DNA from: Volvox africanus
Lineage: Eukaryota > Chlorophyta > Chlorophyceae > Chlamydomonadales > Volvocaceae
Assembly: GCA_030268105.1 (NCBI GenBank)
Contig: BSDZ01000089.1
Span: 558,001 to 622,000, forward strand
Length of the DNA stretch: 64,000 nt
Direction: 5' to 3'
The translations under genes were made by a program, and so were the position numbers. This document shows positions 1 to 11,700 of the stretch, in pieces. Under the pieces are notes generated by a model. It saw only the letters and a list, made by a program, of their open reading frames with translations. It made no database searches and was not told the origin of the DNA. Each line of letters starts with the position of its first letter. Within the stretch, counting starts at the first letter, position 1.

Positions 1-293
1 TTCGACAGAGATTGGTGGAGTTGAGGACACGATTTTTCAGGACCTCACATGGCAGCAAAAACACCTTTACATGGTGTCAGGGGGGCTCTCGCAGGTCGCC
101 AGTGCAGAATACGTTGAGATACGGCGATGGACCCACAACCCAACCCAAGCCTTCCCATCCCAGTCTCCAGGTCCAACCTCATCCCATGTCCCTCGCACTG
201 GCTGGCTAACCGACTGGCAAACTGACTGGGTTAATTCGCCTCCCCCCAAGGGCCTCAGGGGCCAGGACCCCACTTCCCTCCTTCCGCAATCAC

Positions 294-3200
294 CTAAAGC
301 AGCCCTCCAGGCAGCCCAGTACAGGTCCACAGTACGGCCGCTCCTCGTGGATGTCGAGAGAGATGTCCTCAAAGCCTGTGGTGCTGTAGGCCAGGGCGGC
401 AGGGACAGCAAGCAAGGCGGTGGGGAGGCCGGAGCTGCGAAACGGCCAAGGCACGCTACGGCCTTAATATCTCCGGCCGTTTCTTACAAGCGTAAGATCT
501 GATTCGGCAGTTGTAGGGGCAATCCTTGCCACTTGAAAGCTGATATGGAGCCAAAGATTGTTTTCTCCGTTTCACGTAGACGAACTCATCACATATACGC
601 ATTCACACACATACACATAAACGCATACATACACATACACACACGCACGCTACAGATCGGTCTAAGGCGCACTGTGGCATGTACTACTACTGCCTCTGGC
701 CCAGGAAATCCACGCACATCCTTCTAGGACCGTATGGCCGGGCTGCATGACATCCGCTGCCGCCTCCCTTACCTCGCGCAGAAGTCCAGGCACTTATAGT
801 ATTCGCAGAAGTCCTTCCACTCCATCCAGAATGTACCGTCGTCAGCCGGCTTGAAATCCAGCGCGCGCTTCACCTGCGTTTCACGGTGTTGGCAATGAAC
901 CACCGGCACCAGACCAGCAGCAGCACAGAAGAAAGCACATAGCGCTTTAGTTCCCCTCTAGAATGGCTCTGGTTAACACGGGATTTGTCACGGCAGGCAG
1001 GCAGGCGGGCACGAAGGGAAGGTGTGGCACGGGGTTATATCACTGCGGAGGCTCGAAAGACTAAGGCGGATTGGCGGATTGGCAGATGGGTGGTGATGTG
1101 TTTCACCAGCCCGTCTCCCACCGTCGAAGGGGGATGGCCCCGTCAGATAGCCGCTGTCTCCACCACCCCCACCATCACCATTACCACCACCATTACCGCC
1201 ACCATTACCGCCACCATTACCGCCACCATTACCACCACCATTACCGCCACCATTACCGCCACCATCACCACCACCGCCACCGCCACCGCCACCACCACCA
1301 CCTTGATCATCACCACCACCTTAACCATCACCATCACCACCACCACCACCTCGATCATCGCCATCACCATCACCTCTACCAGCAAGCTCGACTTGACAGG
1401 AGATTTCCTGGTGCACCAGTACCTTGGGGTTTTCCTCCCACAGGGAGCTGGCGTCGCTCCAACTTCCCTTCCACTCAAAGGTACCCCAGGGGTTCCTGCG
1501 GGTGGGCGGGACCGGCATCCATCAGCTGCACCGATATCGGGAACACGAACAACGTAGGGGTACGGTGGTGCGGCGGTGCGACACAACCGCGAGGGTGATC
1601 AGACTGCTGCCCGGACGAACATCATAAGAGAAAGAGAGGAAGAGAGAGAGAGAGAGAGGGATCATACAGCTGCCAGGGACATGTCGTTAGCAGGCACGGT
1701 ACTCGCAGTTACGGTACTTACAGGAACCGCACGGAAGGAAGGAACTGTGGTGTCCGCTCCCTTTCTTCTCCTGATCTTCTGGACTCACCTCAACTGCATC
1801 AACCGAAACCGATCCACGCGCTTGACATTGCAGATGGCGTAGGCGTGGCCCTGGGAATGGAGATGGACCAGCACCAGGCGGGCCAACCAGCGGAATGAGA
1901 GTCGGTGCCACACGCTGTCTGTATCATGGAACAACGAAAGCCCCCTTGCTGACGGGGTGGGAGCAGGACATGCTTTCATTACGTTAACGTTGTGCGCACT
2001 ATCAGGATACCATACCTGTACGATACCGTTGATATCCTGCGTGTCCGTCCCGCTGCCCGAGCTGGCGGCGATGAAGCTGCGTTTGCGGTTGTAGAACAGC
2101 ATGCTCTGCCCGGGTTGGGGATTGGGGGTTGGGGGATCGGGGGGAAGCAGGGACGGCGGTAGGCGGACGGCGGCGGTAGGGCCGAGGGCACCAAGCTTTT
2201 GTCTGTCTGTTACTGTCGGTTATGCCGCCGGACGAAAGGGTACAACAGCGAATGGGCGTGTCTGGGCGTCTGGGCGTCTGGGTGCATGGGCGTCTGGGTG
2301 TATGGGCGTATGGGTGCATGGGCGTATTGGCGTATGGGCAACATATCTTTGACGGCGCGTAGCGGAGCGCACATTGAACATATCGTCGCTGTCCAGCTCA
2401 TCATCTGAGGGCCGCAGCATGACGTTGTAGCCGCCACCCTCCGGCTTGGCCTGATGGACAATATCGAACCGTTTCCATTTGCCAGTCTGCGAGGCAATCG
2501 CATCGTCCTGAGTCAGCACGGACTGCCGCATCCGCGGGTTCTTCCCGGCGAATGAGACCAATTGAGCGCCTCGGTGAAAACCCGCTCAGGTGCTAGTCAG
2601 GGCTAGGCTCGGGAATAGTTCTCATTGTTTCCTCCAAATGACACCCGTAATGGCACCATCGTTTAAACCTCTCACCCTGCGTCCTAAACTGCTGCGGCCG
2701 CAACACCCTACCTTGCTGTCCATGTTAAACTTGAATACGAAGTCGCCAGTCAAACACTCCAGCGCCCACATTGTGCTGCCCCCGTCGAGGCGGGCGTAGC
2801 TGCCCTGACGCAAACGCAGCGACGTCATATTTTTGTAAAGGGTAAATGGATTCCGTATCATGTGACATAGGGTGCCTGGGGTGATTGGATGAGGGCGCCT
2901 CCCCCCAGCAGAACAGGGTGAAGCACCGGCAGAGCTCCCTCACCAGGGTAGCGTTGAGCGGTTAGCAATGAGTGGGCGTCTATCTATCTGGTGAGCAGAT
3001 TTACCCCGACCGACCGACCGACCGACCGACCGACCGACCGACCGACCGACCGACTGTGTAACACCAACAACACATTTAGCCGAAAAGGCCAATGGTCCTT
3101 CTGCCACAGACACCAACCCCCTACTGAGAGGCTACCAACAGTGCACTGGCGCCACTGAGGCGACCTCAGCCTGCGCCGACGGATTCGCCACCCCTAGGCT

Positions 3201-4987
3201 CCTTCATACTGCACGCTACCTTCCCACGAACAACTATTTTTGTGTGTGGGATAGGGGGGTAACATCACCCGTGGCCACTAACCTGGCAGTCCCTACCTTC
3301 CCCGGTATTTCGGGGCATCCTCATCCGGTCTCCCATGCCGACTTCTCCGAAATCAGTGATTTTCCCAGGTTCAGCACCCACCACCGGCATCCAGCGAATC
3401 TGCCGAATCAACTAAGGCTTCAGCTCCGCTCCTGGTCAGCTCGCAGGTCACTTTAATTGGGGTCGTCACCGTCCATCGACATGGGGGCATCCTGCCCTCA
3501 ACTTTGGGTCTTTGGCCCCCTCTCGGTCGGGGTAGAAACTAGTTGTTGTAGCGGTTCGTTTCTTCAAGCAGATTTCCCCTCCACCTGCCAGCCTTGCGTT
3601 ACGATTGCACCAAACAACCAAACAAACATCCACAAGCCCTCCTTATGTTGTTGTCAAATCTAAGTCCTGCGCTTGCTCAGTCCTCGCTGACGGCTCACCC
3701 GCTATTCCTCCTTCCCTGCGCCTTCACAAATCCAGGACTGGCATACCGCCTTGTTGGTAAACGGGCAAGCCCTGCTGTTTTACCCCTCCCAATATTCCAG
3801 ATACGCACAAGACACGCCCCAATGCGTCGCACTATTGCGATCGCCCTCGCGCAGATCAAGACACACGCATGCTCACATACTTCAACCCATGTTCTATCCC
3901 CAGCGGGGCGCACGCTTTCGATACTTCCTTGCTTGAGCGTACCTTGAACTTAGCCATGGCTTTCTCCAGCAGCAGAACCCACGCCTCGTCGCCATTCGGC
4001 TTGGCAAACACAGGGAGCCCGTTGTCCCCGCACGGTATCCTGCAGCAGGAGGGCCGGCAACGCGCCCTAAGCAGCCCCGCCACACCCCGATACAGCCGCG
4101 CCGGATTCCAATAACCGCTTGGTGCGTGAACAATGACCAAGCCGCACTCTCCGAGGCATATGACCCGCAAGAGAATTGCATCGCACAAGGAAATGCATAT
4201 GCGTATAACACACATACACGCACCCACCAGTCATCCACAGCGACGGTCACCCACGCCTCCTTCGGTGCATCGTACAATCGTACTTTGTACTTTCCGTACG
4301 CGTTGTACTCCTTTGTCACGAAAATCTGTTGGGAGCAGCAGCATGACGCGCATGGTGACCCAAGATGGCCCCGGAAGGAAGTCCCCTGGGTGAGATCACT
4401 GCAGGCCTTAAACCCCGTGTAATGCACGAGAACTGATCGATTCGTGGCTCGCCAGGCGCCGCTCCTATCTCGTGGCCATGGGCACCACCGCGGGTGCCAT
4501 CATATGCACAGGCAGCGCACACGTAGGCGTCGAGGGCTCTAGGCTGTAGGCGGCCCGCCTCTGCTGGACCTCTTGTCCTGCTCCTCCCGTATTAAAGAGG
4601 TGCTCGCGCAATGGTGGATTTACCTTATTGGAGGGTATAAGTCTAAGCCTATTTTTCTGTCTGTCTGTCTGTGGTCCGTCCCAGGTCTCTTTGTTGTCAC
4701 CAGCTCACCAAAGAGCAGTCGCAGTGTTACCATTCCGTTCCCCTCGCTTACCCCCGGGACCCTGTCCCTTGCTGCGGCCTCCGACTGCTGCAGCAGTCTG
4801 GTCGGTAACCTAGGCCCCCTAAACCTCTGATATTCGCGTGACCTCTCACCTGCTGCACGGCCCCGTCCTGATTTGCGAGGCATGCGAGCGCCGACATGAG
4901 CCAGCAGTCCCCCAACTGGCCCTGGCAGATATCCGCGGGTTCAATGCGACCTGCGGGAAGAGAGGGTCCAATCCGATTGCCAGCAAC
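294..4987 (-). CDS. Calpain-type (C2 family) cysteine protease, partial
   Basis: Calcium-dependent-type cysteine endopeptidase that would cut cytosolic or membrane-associated proteins. Exons joined in phase on the minus strand: 4850-4987, 4228-4325, 3943-4039, 2712-2804, 2373 to 2507 or 2522, 2016-2105, 1789-1850, 1423-1495, 773-873 and 294-383. The Cys motif QGQLGDCW is in the first exon. The second and third exons join to VDDWIPCGDNGLPVFAKP and EAWVLLLEKAMAKF, running into GSYARLDGGS in the fourth. The His motif GHAYAI is in 1789-1850. The Asn motif NPWGTFEWKGSWSD is in 1423-1495, and DDGTFWMEWKDF in 773-873. The triad is complete, so the core looks active. Exon 294-383 (GFEDISLDIHEERPYCGP) starts a C-terminal region that probably continues past the window edge. 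The 5' end is unresolved; 5434-5492 (frame with RRIADIVAASSRRGAKLF) may be an upstream exon. No calcium-binding penta-EF-hand was seen. Family certain, full architecture unknown. Confidence 0.9.
1161..1370. repeat. ACC-rich minisatellite (12-base units) in calpain intron
   Basis: Tandem CCACCATTACCG units grading into ACC trinucleotides, lying in the intron between calpain exons 1423-1495 and 773-873. It makes long histidine or threonine ORFs that are not genes. Confidence 0.9.
2252..2338. repeat. Degenerate tandem repeat of about 10 bases
   Basis: Repeated TGGGCGTCTG and TGGGCGTATG units within a calpain intron. Confidence 0.75.
3006..3053. repeat. CCGA tetranucleotide microsatellite
   Basis: About twelve perfect CCGA units in the 1.1 kb calpain intron between the EKAMAKF and GSYARLDGG exons. 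Confidence 0.95.
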
Positions 4988-5092
4988 CTTGCGCAAGGAA
5001 CAGTTAAATTTGGGTTTCCATGACCCATGGGCTGACATATATATATATATATGTACCATTCACATATGTATATAAAAATGTATTATCATTTT

Positions 5093-5206
5093 GGAGATAC
5101 ACACACACACATATATATATATACATATATACATATACGCATACATATACGTATATATACGTATATATGTATATATGTATATATATATATGTGTGTGTGT
5201 ATCTCC
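5093..5206. repeat. Inverted repeat with AT/AC/GT core
   Basis: GGAGATACACACACACAC followed by a TA run is mirrored by a TA run and GTGTGTGTGTATCTCC. The two arms are reverse complements of about 28 bases around a TATACG-rich centre. It lies just upstream of the calpain catalytic-Cys exon. Confidence 0.85.
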
Positions 5207-5494
5207 AACATGGGGCCTCGCGGTTCTGCATATGATACACAGAGGCCCTAGTTCTGATTGCTTAAGCTCTCCTACTTGCACTGGCCACACGGCACCCCCT
5301 CCCTTGCCAACCTCGCCCTATGGCACATCGTCCCTATCCGCTATGATGGGACCTTTACGTTACTGATGCACCTGCTTCCCACAGGAATGGCAAGAGCCCT
5401 GCACGGTCAGATGCCTTCCTGCCCCTTCCGTACCTGCGAAGAGCTTCGCCCCCCTTCTGCTGCTGGCGGCCACGATATCGGCAATCCGTCGCCT

Positions 5495-8400
5495 GCGTGA
5501 TTACATCCCCGCAACCGTGCCTCAGGGTTGCGGGCGATTCGAAATGATGCATTTGAGAATGTTTGGAATGATGTGCGGGAGACTTTGAATGATGTACGGG
5601 ACATTTGGAATGATGTACGTGGGTCGGCAGCCGTGCATATCGGCAAGGGTGTCCTGGAAGAAAGGGATTACGAACAAGCGTGGCAGGGTGCTCTGGTGGG
5701 ATTACATAGAATAGTGCAGTTTAACTGGGTGATGAGAATACGGTCCTTCGGCCAGGCTCGGAGCTTCTTGCGAACTCGCCAGCAGGTGATCTGGGTCGCC
5801 AGTTGGCATCTCCCCGGTGGGTACCATCGTGACGGTTACTCGGAGCCGAGCAGCAAACGGTCCAGAGTGAGAACCGGAGGTCTCCTTCTAAGCAACAATA
5901 CTTACCAATGGTACCATGTGCCGTGTGCCATTTAACCATCTGACAAGGTAACCCTGCACTACCTGCCCGGCCCGGCCCAGACAGACTCCCCCGGTCTGCT
6001 TCCGGGATGGGAAAATCCTGCATCCTTATTGGGGACAACCCGCCAACCCGAGGCGCTGCATGTGCATCACATGCCACCGCCCGCCATTGCACCCGCCCGG
6101 CATAACTTGCCGCCGCCTGCCATTACACCTACCATTGCACCTCACTGTCAATCTGCGCCGGAGTTTTGCCTTTCCATTCCCCAATGGAGATATGACTGTG
6201 CGGGAAGGACTTGTCCTGGCCAGGTTCAGAGGCAGCCGGAACATGGGATGCGTGTGGGAGGTGGTTGTGAGCGTTTTTGCCCACCAATCATTTGAAGGAA
6301 TGGTGGACTTTACGCAATTGAAAATTACCAACAAATGGGGTTGGGCAACGAAGCGGATAGCTGAGGGCTAAGCCAACGGCCTAAGGATGTTGGACAGTGC
6401 ATACCTTGAATGTGCAGTGGCAGCAGACGCACATACCGCATAGGATACCCCGACCCAGACGCGATATATACACTAGAATGCATCCCAGGAGGTAAATCCT
6501 GCGTGACGCGATTGCGGAAACAAGGACATGTCATTGAGGGGCAATTTTGTACCACGCGAAGTCACTCCGCACGTATACCACATCAATGGGTTCATGGACT
6601 GGGAATACACATATCAAATCTGAGACTGACTACGACGGTTCGTTAACAGATGGTACTACTACAGATAGTAACAGATGCACTTTTTCGAAATCCTGTGTGG
6701 GCATCGGTGATGGAGCCCGCTCCCAACCGTAAGTTCTTGGGAAGTCTGTACAGACAAGCTAGACGTGGCGTGTTCTGCCCCAGGGCACAAGTCGCATCAC
6801 ATCACCCTGTACACGCGTTCCACCTTAATGCTTGAAGAAGGAGAATAAATGGCCAAAAGATTGCCTTGCCAAGACACCTCCATCGAGAGGGTGTACAGCC
6901 AGGGCCTCTTTCGGCAGATGCCAACGTTGCTTTGCTTGGTTTCATGGAGGTAAGGCAAAGATTCCCAACCTATTGATGTAAGTCATCCTGACTTTGGGGG
7001 CACATGGCAAAATATGACTCTTACAGCATGGCCAGGGGGCCGTTTGTTCAACAGTTGACTAAGTCACGCAGACAAAAAATCACGGGTTTTCTAGTCAGGA
7101 GTTCTACGTTGATATACTTAATTACATATGAAATGGGATTGCGTCTTGGTAAAGGCCGATTTGATAGCAGTACGAGTACTGGTACTACAAAATCGGGTTT
7201 TTCGTGTGCACATGACGCCACAGACGACTGTGAACATAACAAGATACTTAACTTGCGACCTTCATAGTAATATTAATGGCTCCTACGGTATCTAGTTCTA
7301 AGCCCGGTGACCTGCAAGCTCAGCTGGAAGTAATTTTATAACAGAAACAGAAATAATAAGGGCCATAGAATACGCTTTGGCTGATTTTTTGATAGAACTG
7401 TAGATAGACACTGCGCTCGAACTTTACGGGCGCCTGGCTAGTCGCGGACCTTCCAGCCATGGAGCTCCATGAACTGGCATGGGAATTGCCTTTGAGGAAA
7501 AGCTGGAGCTAACAGCCAGGAACTTGGCCGTCGTCACGCCAAGGGATGGCAGGTGAATGGCCCTTCGCCCTCGCTTGCAGCGCCCTTCACACATGCGATT
7601 TGTTGCACACATACTTGTCCTTCGAGAAGATGTACTTGCATCTGTCCTGCTGGTTAAATGGGCTTCTAGGCGCGTGGCGCTGAAGGGTCCCTTAAAGTTC
7701 CGCATATACGCTTTTGCAGACGACGACCCGGGACCTCGTCGTCCCGGACCAGTAACAAAACGTAGCTGGACCACTGTTTTGCGCAAGGTGTCCTCTACAG
7801 CTACCGGTGAGGCCCATAACATCACGTGGAATTGAGCTGCATCCTGTGTTGAGGATTGATATGGGTCTTATTTTGTACTTGTACATTAGCCTAAGCCCGC
7901 AAAGGGATGCGAGTAAGAGAGGTAGCGCAGGTGACCGAGGGCACCCACGCGGCGACAGTTGCAACATTCTAGTTAAGGGCATGTCAAAAAATATATCTTT
8001 ATTTTATACTTCAAACGTTACCTGGCTTTTGGGGGAATGCTGAAAGAAACGTGTTGCCTTTGGTCAACGGTAGTTGCTCCTCCGTTCTTCAATACAACAG
8101 ATGTTGGATCGGCAGATGCTGGGGACAGCGCCAAGTCAGGCGTACAGAATCCACTTAGCCGGCCTGCGTCAAATGGCACCAGTTTCCGAAAAGTCGCCCG
8201 TACAAGCAGCAACGTGGGCCTCATTAACTTGCCGGCAACTAATAGCCTTGGGGCGAAGGAGGGTGCGAATGCGAGCGGCGTTCTTTCAGGGCGCTCGCAC
8301 AGCGTCATGCATGGGGGCCTGCTGGCGCCCGGGCAGGCGACTGGTACAACCGCCGATGTCGTCACTGCGGTTAAGGACCTGCAACTGCGCAAACGTAGCA

Positions 8401-8728
8401 TTATGTTCCAGCAAACTGCCAGCCAAACAGGCCCCAGTTTGCAAACACGTACGGGTTGCTTGTCGACCTACTTCTTCGCGCCAAATCCGACTCCAGGAAA
8501 GGTCCGTCGTTGGGCTTTGGTTGCGATGGCATTAGCACCTACTACCGATTCAATACGGCTGTGCACAAATTGTAATCGGTCGTGCGCGGCAGCTTGCAGC
8601 TACCTCGAGATCTCAGTAACAATTTGATGTCGGTCATGTGTAGTTTCTTAGGTTAGGAGGAGAATAGACATAGGCCGTTACCGCAGCATACAGTTTCCAC
8701 TGGTGTTGCTGTTACTGTTCAACTGTAG
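5495..8728. other. No confident gene; possible 5' exons of the WD40 channel
   Basis: Neither strand shows a recognisable domain here. Plus-strand open stretches at about 7,589-7,795 (containing HMRFVAHILVLRED) and about 8,040-8,480 (containing SGRSHSVMHGGLLAPGQ and KDLQLRKRSIMFQ) have gene-like composition. They sit just upstream of the first sure WD40 exon, so either may be an N-terminal exon of that gene. No clean donor links them in phase, and they remain candidates only. Confidence 0.35.
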
Positions 8729-11700
8729 GGGGTATGTTTTTCGCCCGACGGCGCTTACGTAATGCGCTGGGGATATGGCACGGACGTTAAGCTGCTTTCG
8801 GCGGACGATGGCGTACTGGTCGTCACAATTACGGGGCCTACTCCCGGCGCTGTGCGTTACGCCACCTTCAATTCTGATGGGACCAAAGTGGCAGTCGCCA
8901 CTGAGGACTGCAAGGTGTGTACTGGAAGGGTGTGGAGCAATCTGAATATCGCGGAGATTGAGGCAGCGCTATCCACTCGGCACACGGAGAGGCGTGCCTA
9001 ACTCCTGGGTTGAGAAAGTCACTCTACTATTTATGCAGTCCAGCTGTTGGATTGGATGGGCCTGGGATGGAAGCAGATATATGCATTCGCCCAACATGCG
9101 ACGCCACGATGTCCCTGCAGGTCTATGTATGGATGATTGCCAACAAATACCTCATTAACATGCTTGACGTCGGCGCGGAGCCATTAGCGCACGTGGTCTT
9201 CAGCCGCGACAGCCAACATTTGCTGTCATGTGACGATGAGGGGCAACTGGAGCTTTGGGATATCACCGAAGGTAGGGCAGGAGGTGGGGTGGTTCGTGGA
9301 CGGGCAGGCACGGACATACAACAGCATTGTAGCGCCTTGGAAGGAAACGGTCTTTTTCAGCACCGTTATATCAGCAGGCGTGTGTGGAACGTACAGTTAG
9401 ACAACATTCCTGCAGTGTTCGTAAATTATGGGACGAAACCTTTACTCATAGGAAGCCCCTGCATGACGCGGTAGGTTGGGGGCGCATCAGAAAACGGCCT
9501 TGCATATATATCGAGCCGGAACTGCAGACATTGCGACAATGCGTTTGGGGGTGAGGTGCCATCGCAGTTCGTCTGGATATTCCGCCTAATTGCGGTTAAC
9601 GCTGGGTTTAGGGATATTCTGTGCCAACAAACGGTATTCATTACAGCTTTCCCTTTATTGTTGTGTAGCGAGAATGTTGCGGAGGTACGAGACGGGACAT
9701 ATCAGTAAGAGGTGCGGCTTCAGCTCCAATGGCGAGTCTGTGATGTCATGTGCGGGCGATGACTGCGGGCTGGTGATGTTGAAGACGCGCACGGGCGCAG
9801 TTGAGACGACGCAAATGTATGAAGAGGTGGCGGAATCACGGAATCGCGCGTGCTACGTTATTAGTCCGGATGGGACTAAGGTGAGAGAGAGCAGGGAATG
9901 TTGGGGCTTGGGAGCAATCTTCCGTGCTGAGGATATGACTCGTGACTTCTGTGCATTCTGGGAACAACGTTAGGTTGGTACAGCAGCGTTTGAATAGTTG
10001 AAGAGGATAGGGAGGGTACCGACCAGGAAATGTGCACAGCCATTTCTGTTCCTCATAAGAGCATTGGTTCCTATGATACTGATGTGGATTCCCTCGACTT
10101 AACGTTCCTTCTCGGGATTCTCACCGCAGCTAGTTTCGGTGCCGTGCGCAGGTGCTCTTGTTCATCCAAGAGCAGGTTTATGGAATTAACCTGGTGCTGT
10201 TCCACACGGATACGGACACGCACATACCCTTAATGGTAAGTGCGGAGCGAGCGAGTCTAGAGTGCGTTGCGGTCCTTTGGCCTCCTGGCGCGAACCGGGC
10301 CTTACAAGCTCACAGAAGCTTGTATTTCATCACCGTCGAGTGACACGCATGCAATATCAGATGGAATCGACATCACTAAAAATGTATGCTTGTGGGCTAG
10401 AGGCACTGTGAGTATTCTGCATTTGCACCCCGTTACTTTCCTGTATACGGACCCCGTCAACTGGTTAGGTAGGAATTTTACAGAAATCTGGAATCTGACA
10501 AAGCGCTAGAAACAAAAGTTAATAAAACTGGAATACCTGCGAATGTTGTCCGCTAGACTCCATCCTTCGGGCCGACGCGCAGGAAAACCTGTTTGTAATG
10601 CCATATAATATTAAGGTCACATTAAGACTATATATAACTATATACAATAAATACGCATGTGAGAGTATTTAGGTTTGAAGTCCAGTTAGGCAGGTGAGCA
10701 CGTTTCAACGGCGGCGCGATTTGAGTAGAAGGCACAGTTCTTACACGGGCATTGTTTTTTGTTTAGCCAAGGTAAGCGGTTTTTCATGCTTGGATGAATA
10801 TGTCGTATGGCAACGTTTTATGGCAACGTGCTAGGTATGCGATGGAGCCGTCACTCACGCCGACTTTAGCAACGACTCTTCCCTCTTCATCACTGCTGGT
10901 CGTGACGACCTCATCCATGTGTGGGAGTGCGAAACGGGAATGCTCCGTACGACTCTTCAAGGTCACGACAGTGACGTTATGTTCTGCAAGGTGCGTCGCG
11001 ATAATTCGGGGTGCTGGAGCTTGGTTGGGGCCAGGGGTGTTGGATGTGACGGCAAGCTAAACCGGGTCAAGTTGCAGTGTTATGTATTGGCATTCTTCCG
11101 CTACATTAGGAAGGCATTTTTGCGCGGCCATCCTCGGCCGATGCTATTAAAAAGGCACGCATGTCCGAGTTCCGTCGCAACGACAGGATAGAGTATAGGA
11201 GGACACGTTATCCCTCATCTGGTCGGCGCGCCCCTACCCCTCCCATGTTGGCTTTATCACCCAGTTGCGCATTTCCTTCTGCGCCATATCGGAGCAGCTC
11301 GCTGCCTTGCAAGGATTAGAAGGCAGAACCTGGACAAAAACTGCCTTTGTGATCCCTCCCTCCATTTTCCCTCACGTCTTACATGTCTCCATGTATAAAA
11401 CAGATCAGCGATGACGGTGAAGTGGCGGTCAGCGGCGACAGCGCAGGCACAGTGCTGGTATGGTCGCTCTCGGACAGCACTTGTGTCATGCGCCTGCAGG
11501 CACACGCCAGCCCCATCGCTTATGTGGATGTGAACGCTGATGGAACGCGTGCACTAACAGTGGACACCGAGGGAAACGCGCTGCTGTGGTTCTTGGACGC
11601 AGCGCGCGCGTTTGAAGTCCTGCGCCAGCACTCTGACTTAGTGTGCTGTGTGGCACCCACTCCGGACGGCAGCAGCCTGGTGGTGGGCTATAAGGACGGC

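Noticed and set aside
1071..1598. Long His-rich or Thr-rich ORFs
   Set aside because: They are translations of the ACC minisatellite inside a calpain intron, with open frames on several strands.
5004..5366. Tyr/Ile/Thr-rich ORFs on both strands
   Set aside because: They come from the TA/AC inverted repeat; no splice sites or domain.
8018..8401. Minus-strand ORF of 127 codons opposite the plus-strand candidate exon
   Set aside because: It is a mirror frame with no domain and no flanking minus-strand exons; the plus strand is next to a sure gene.
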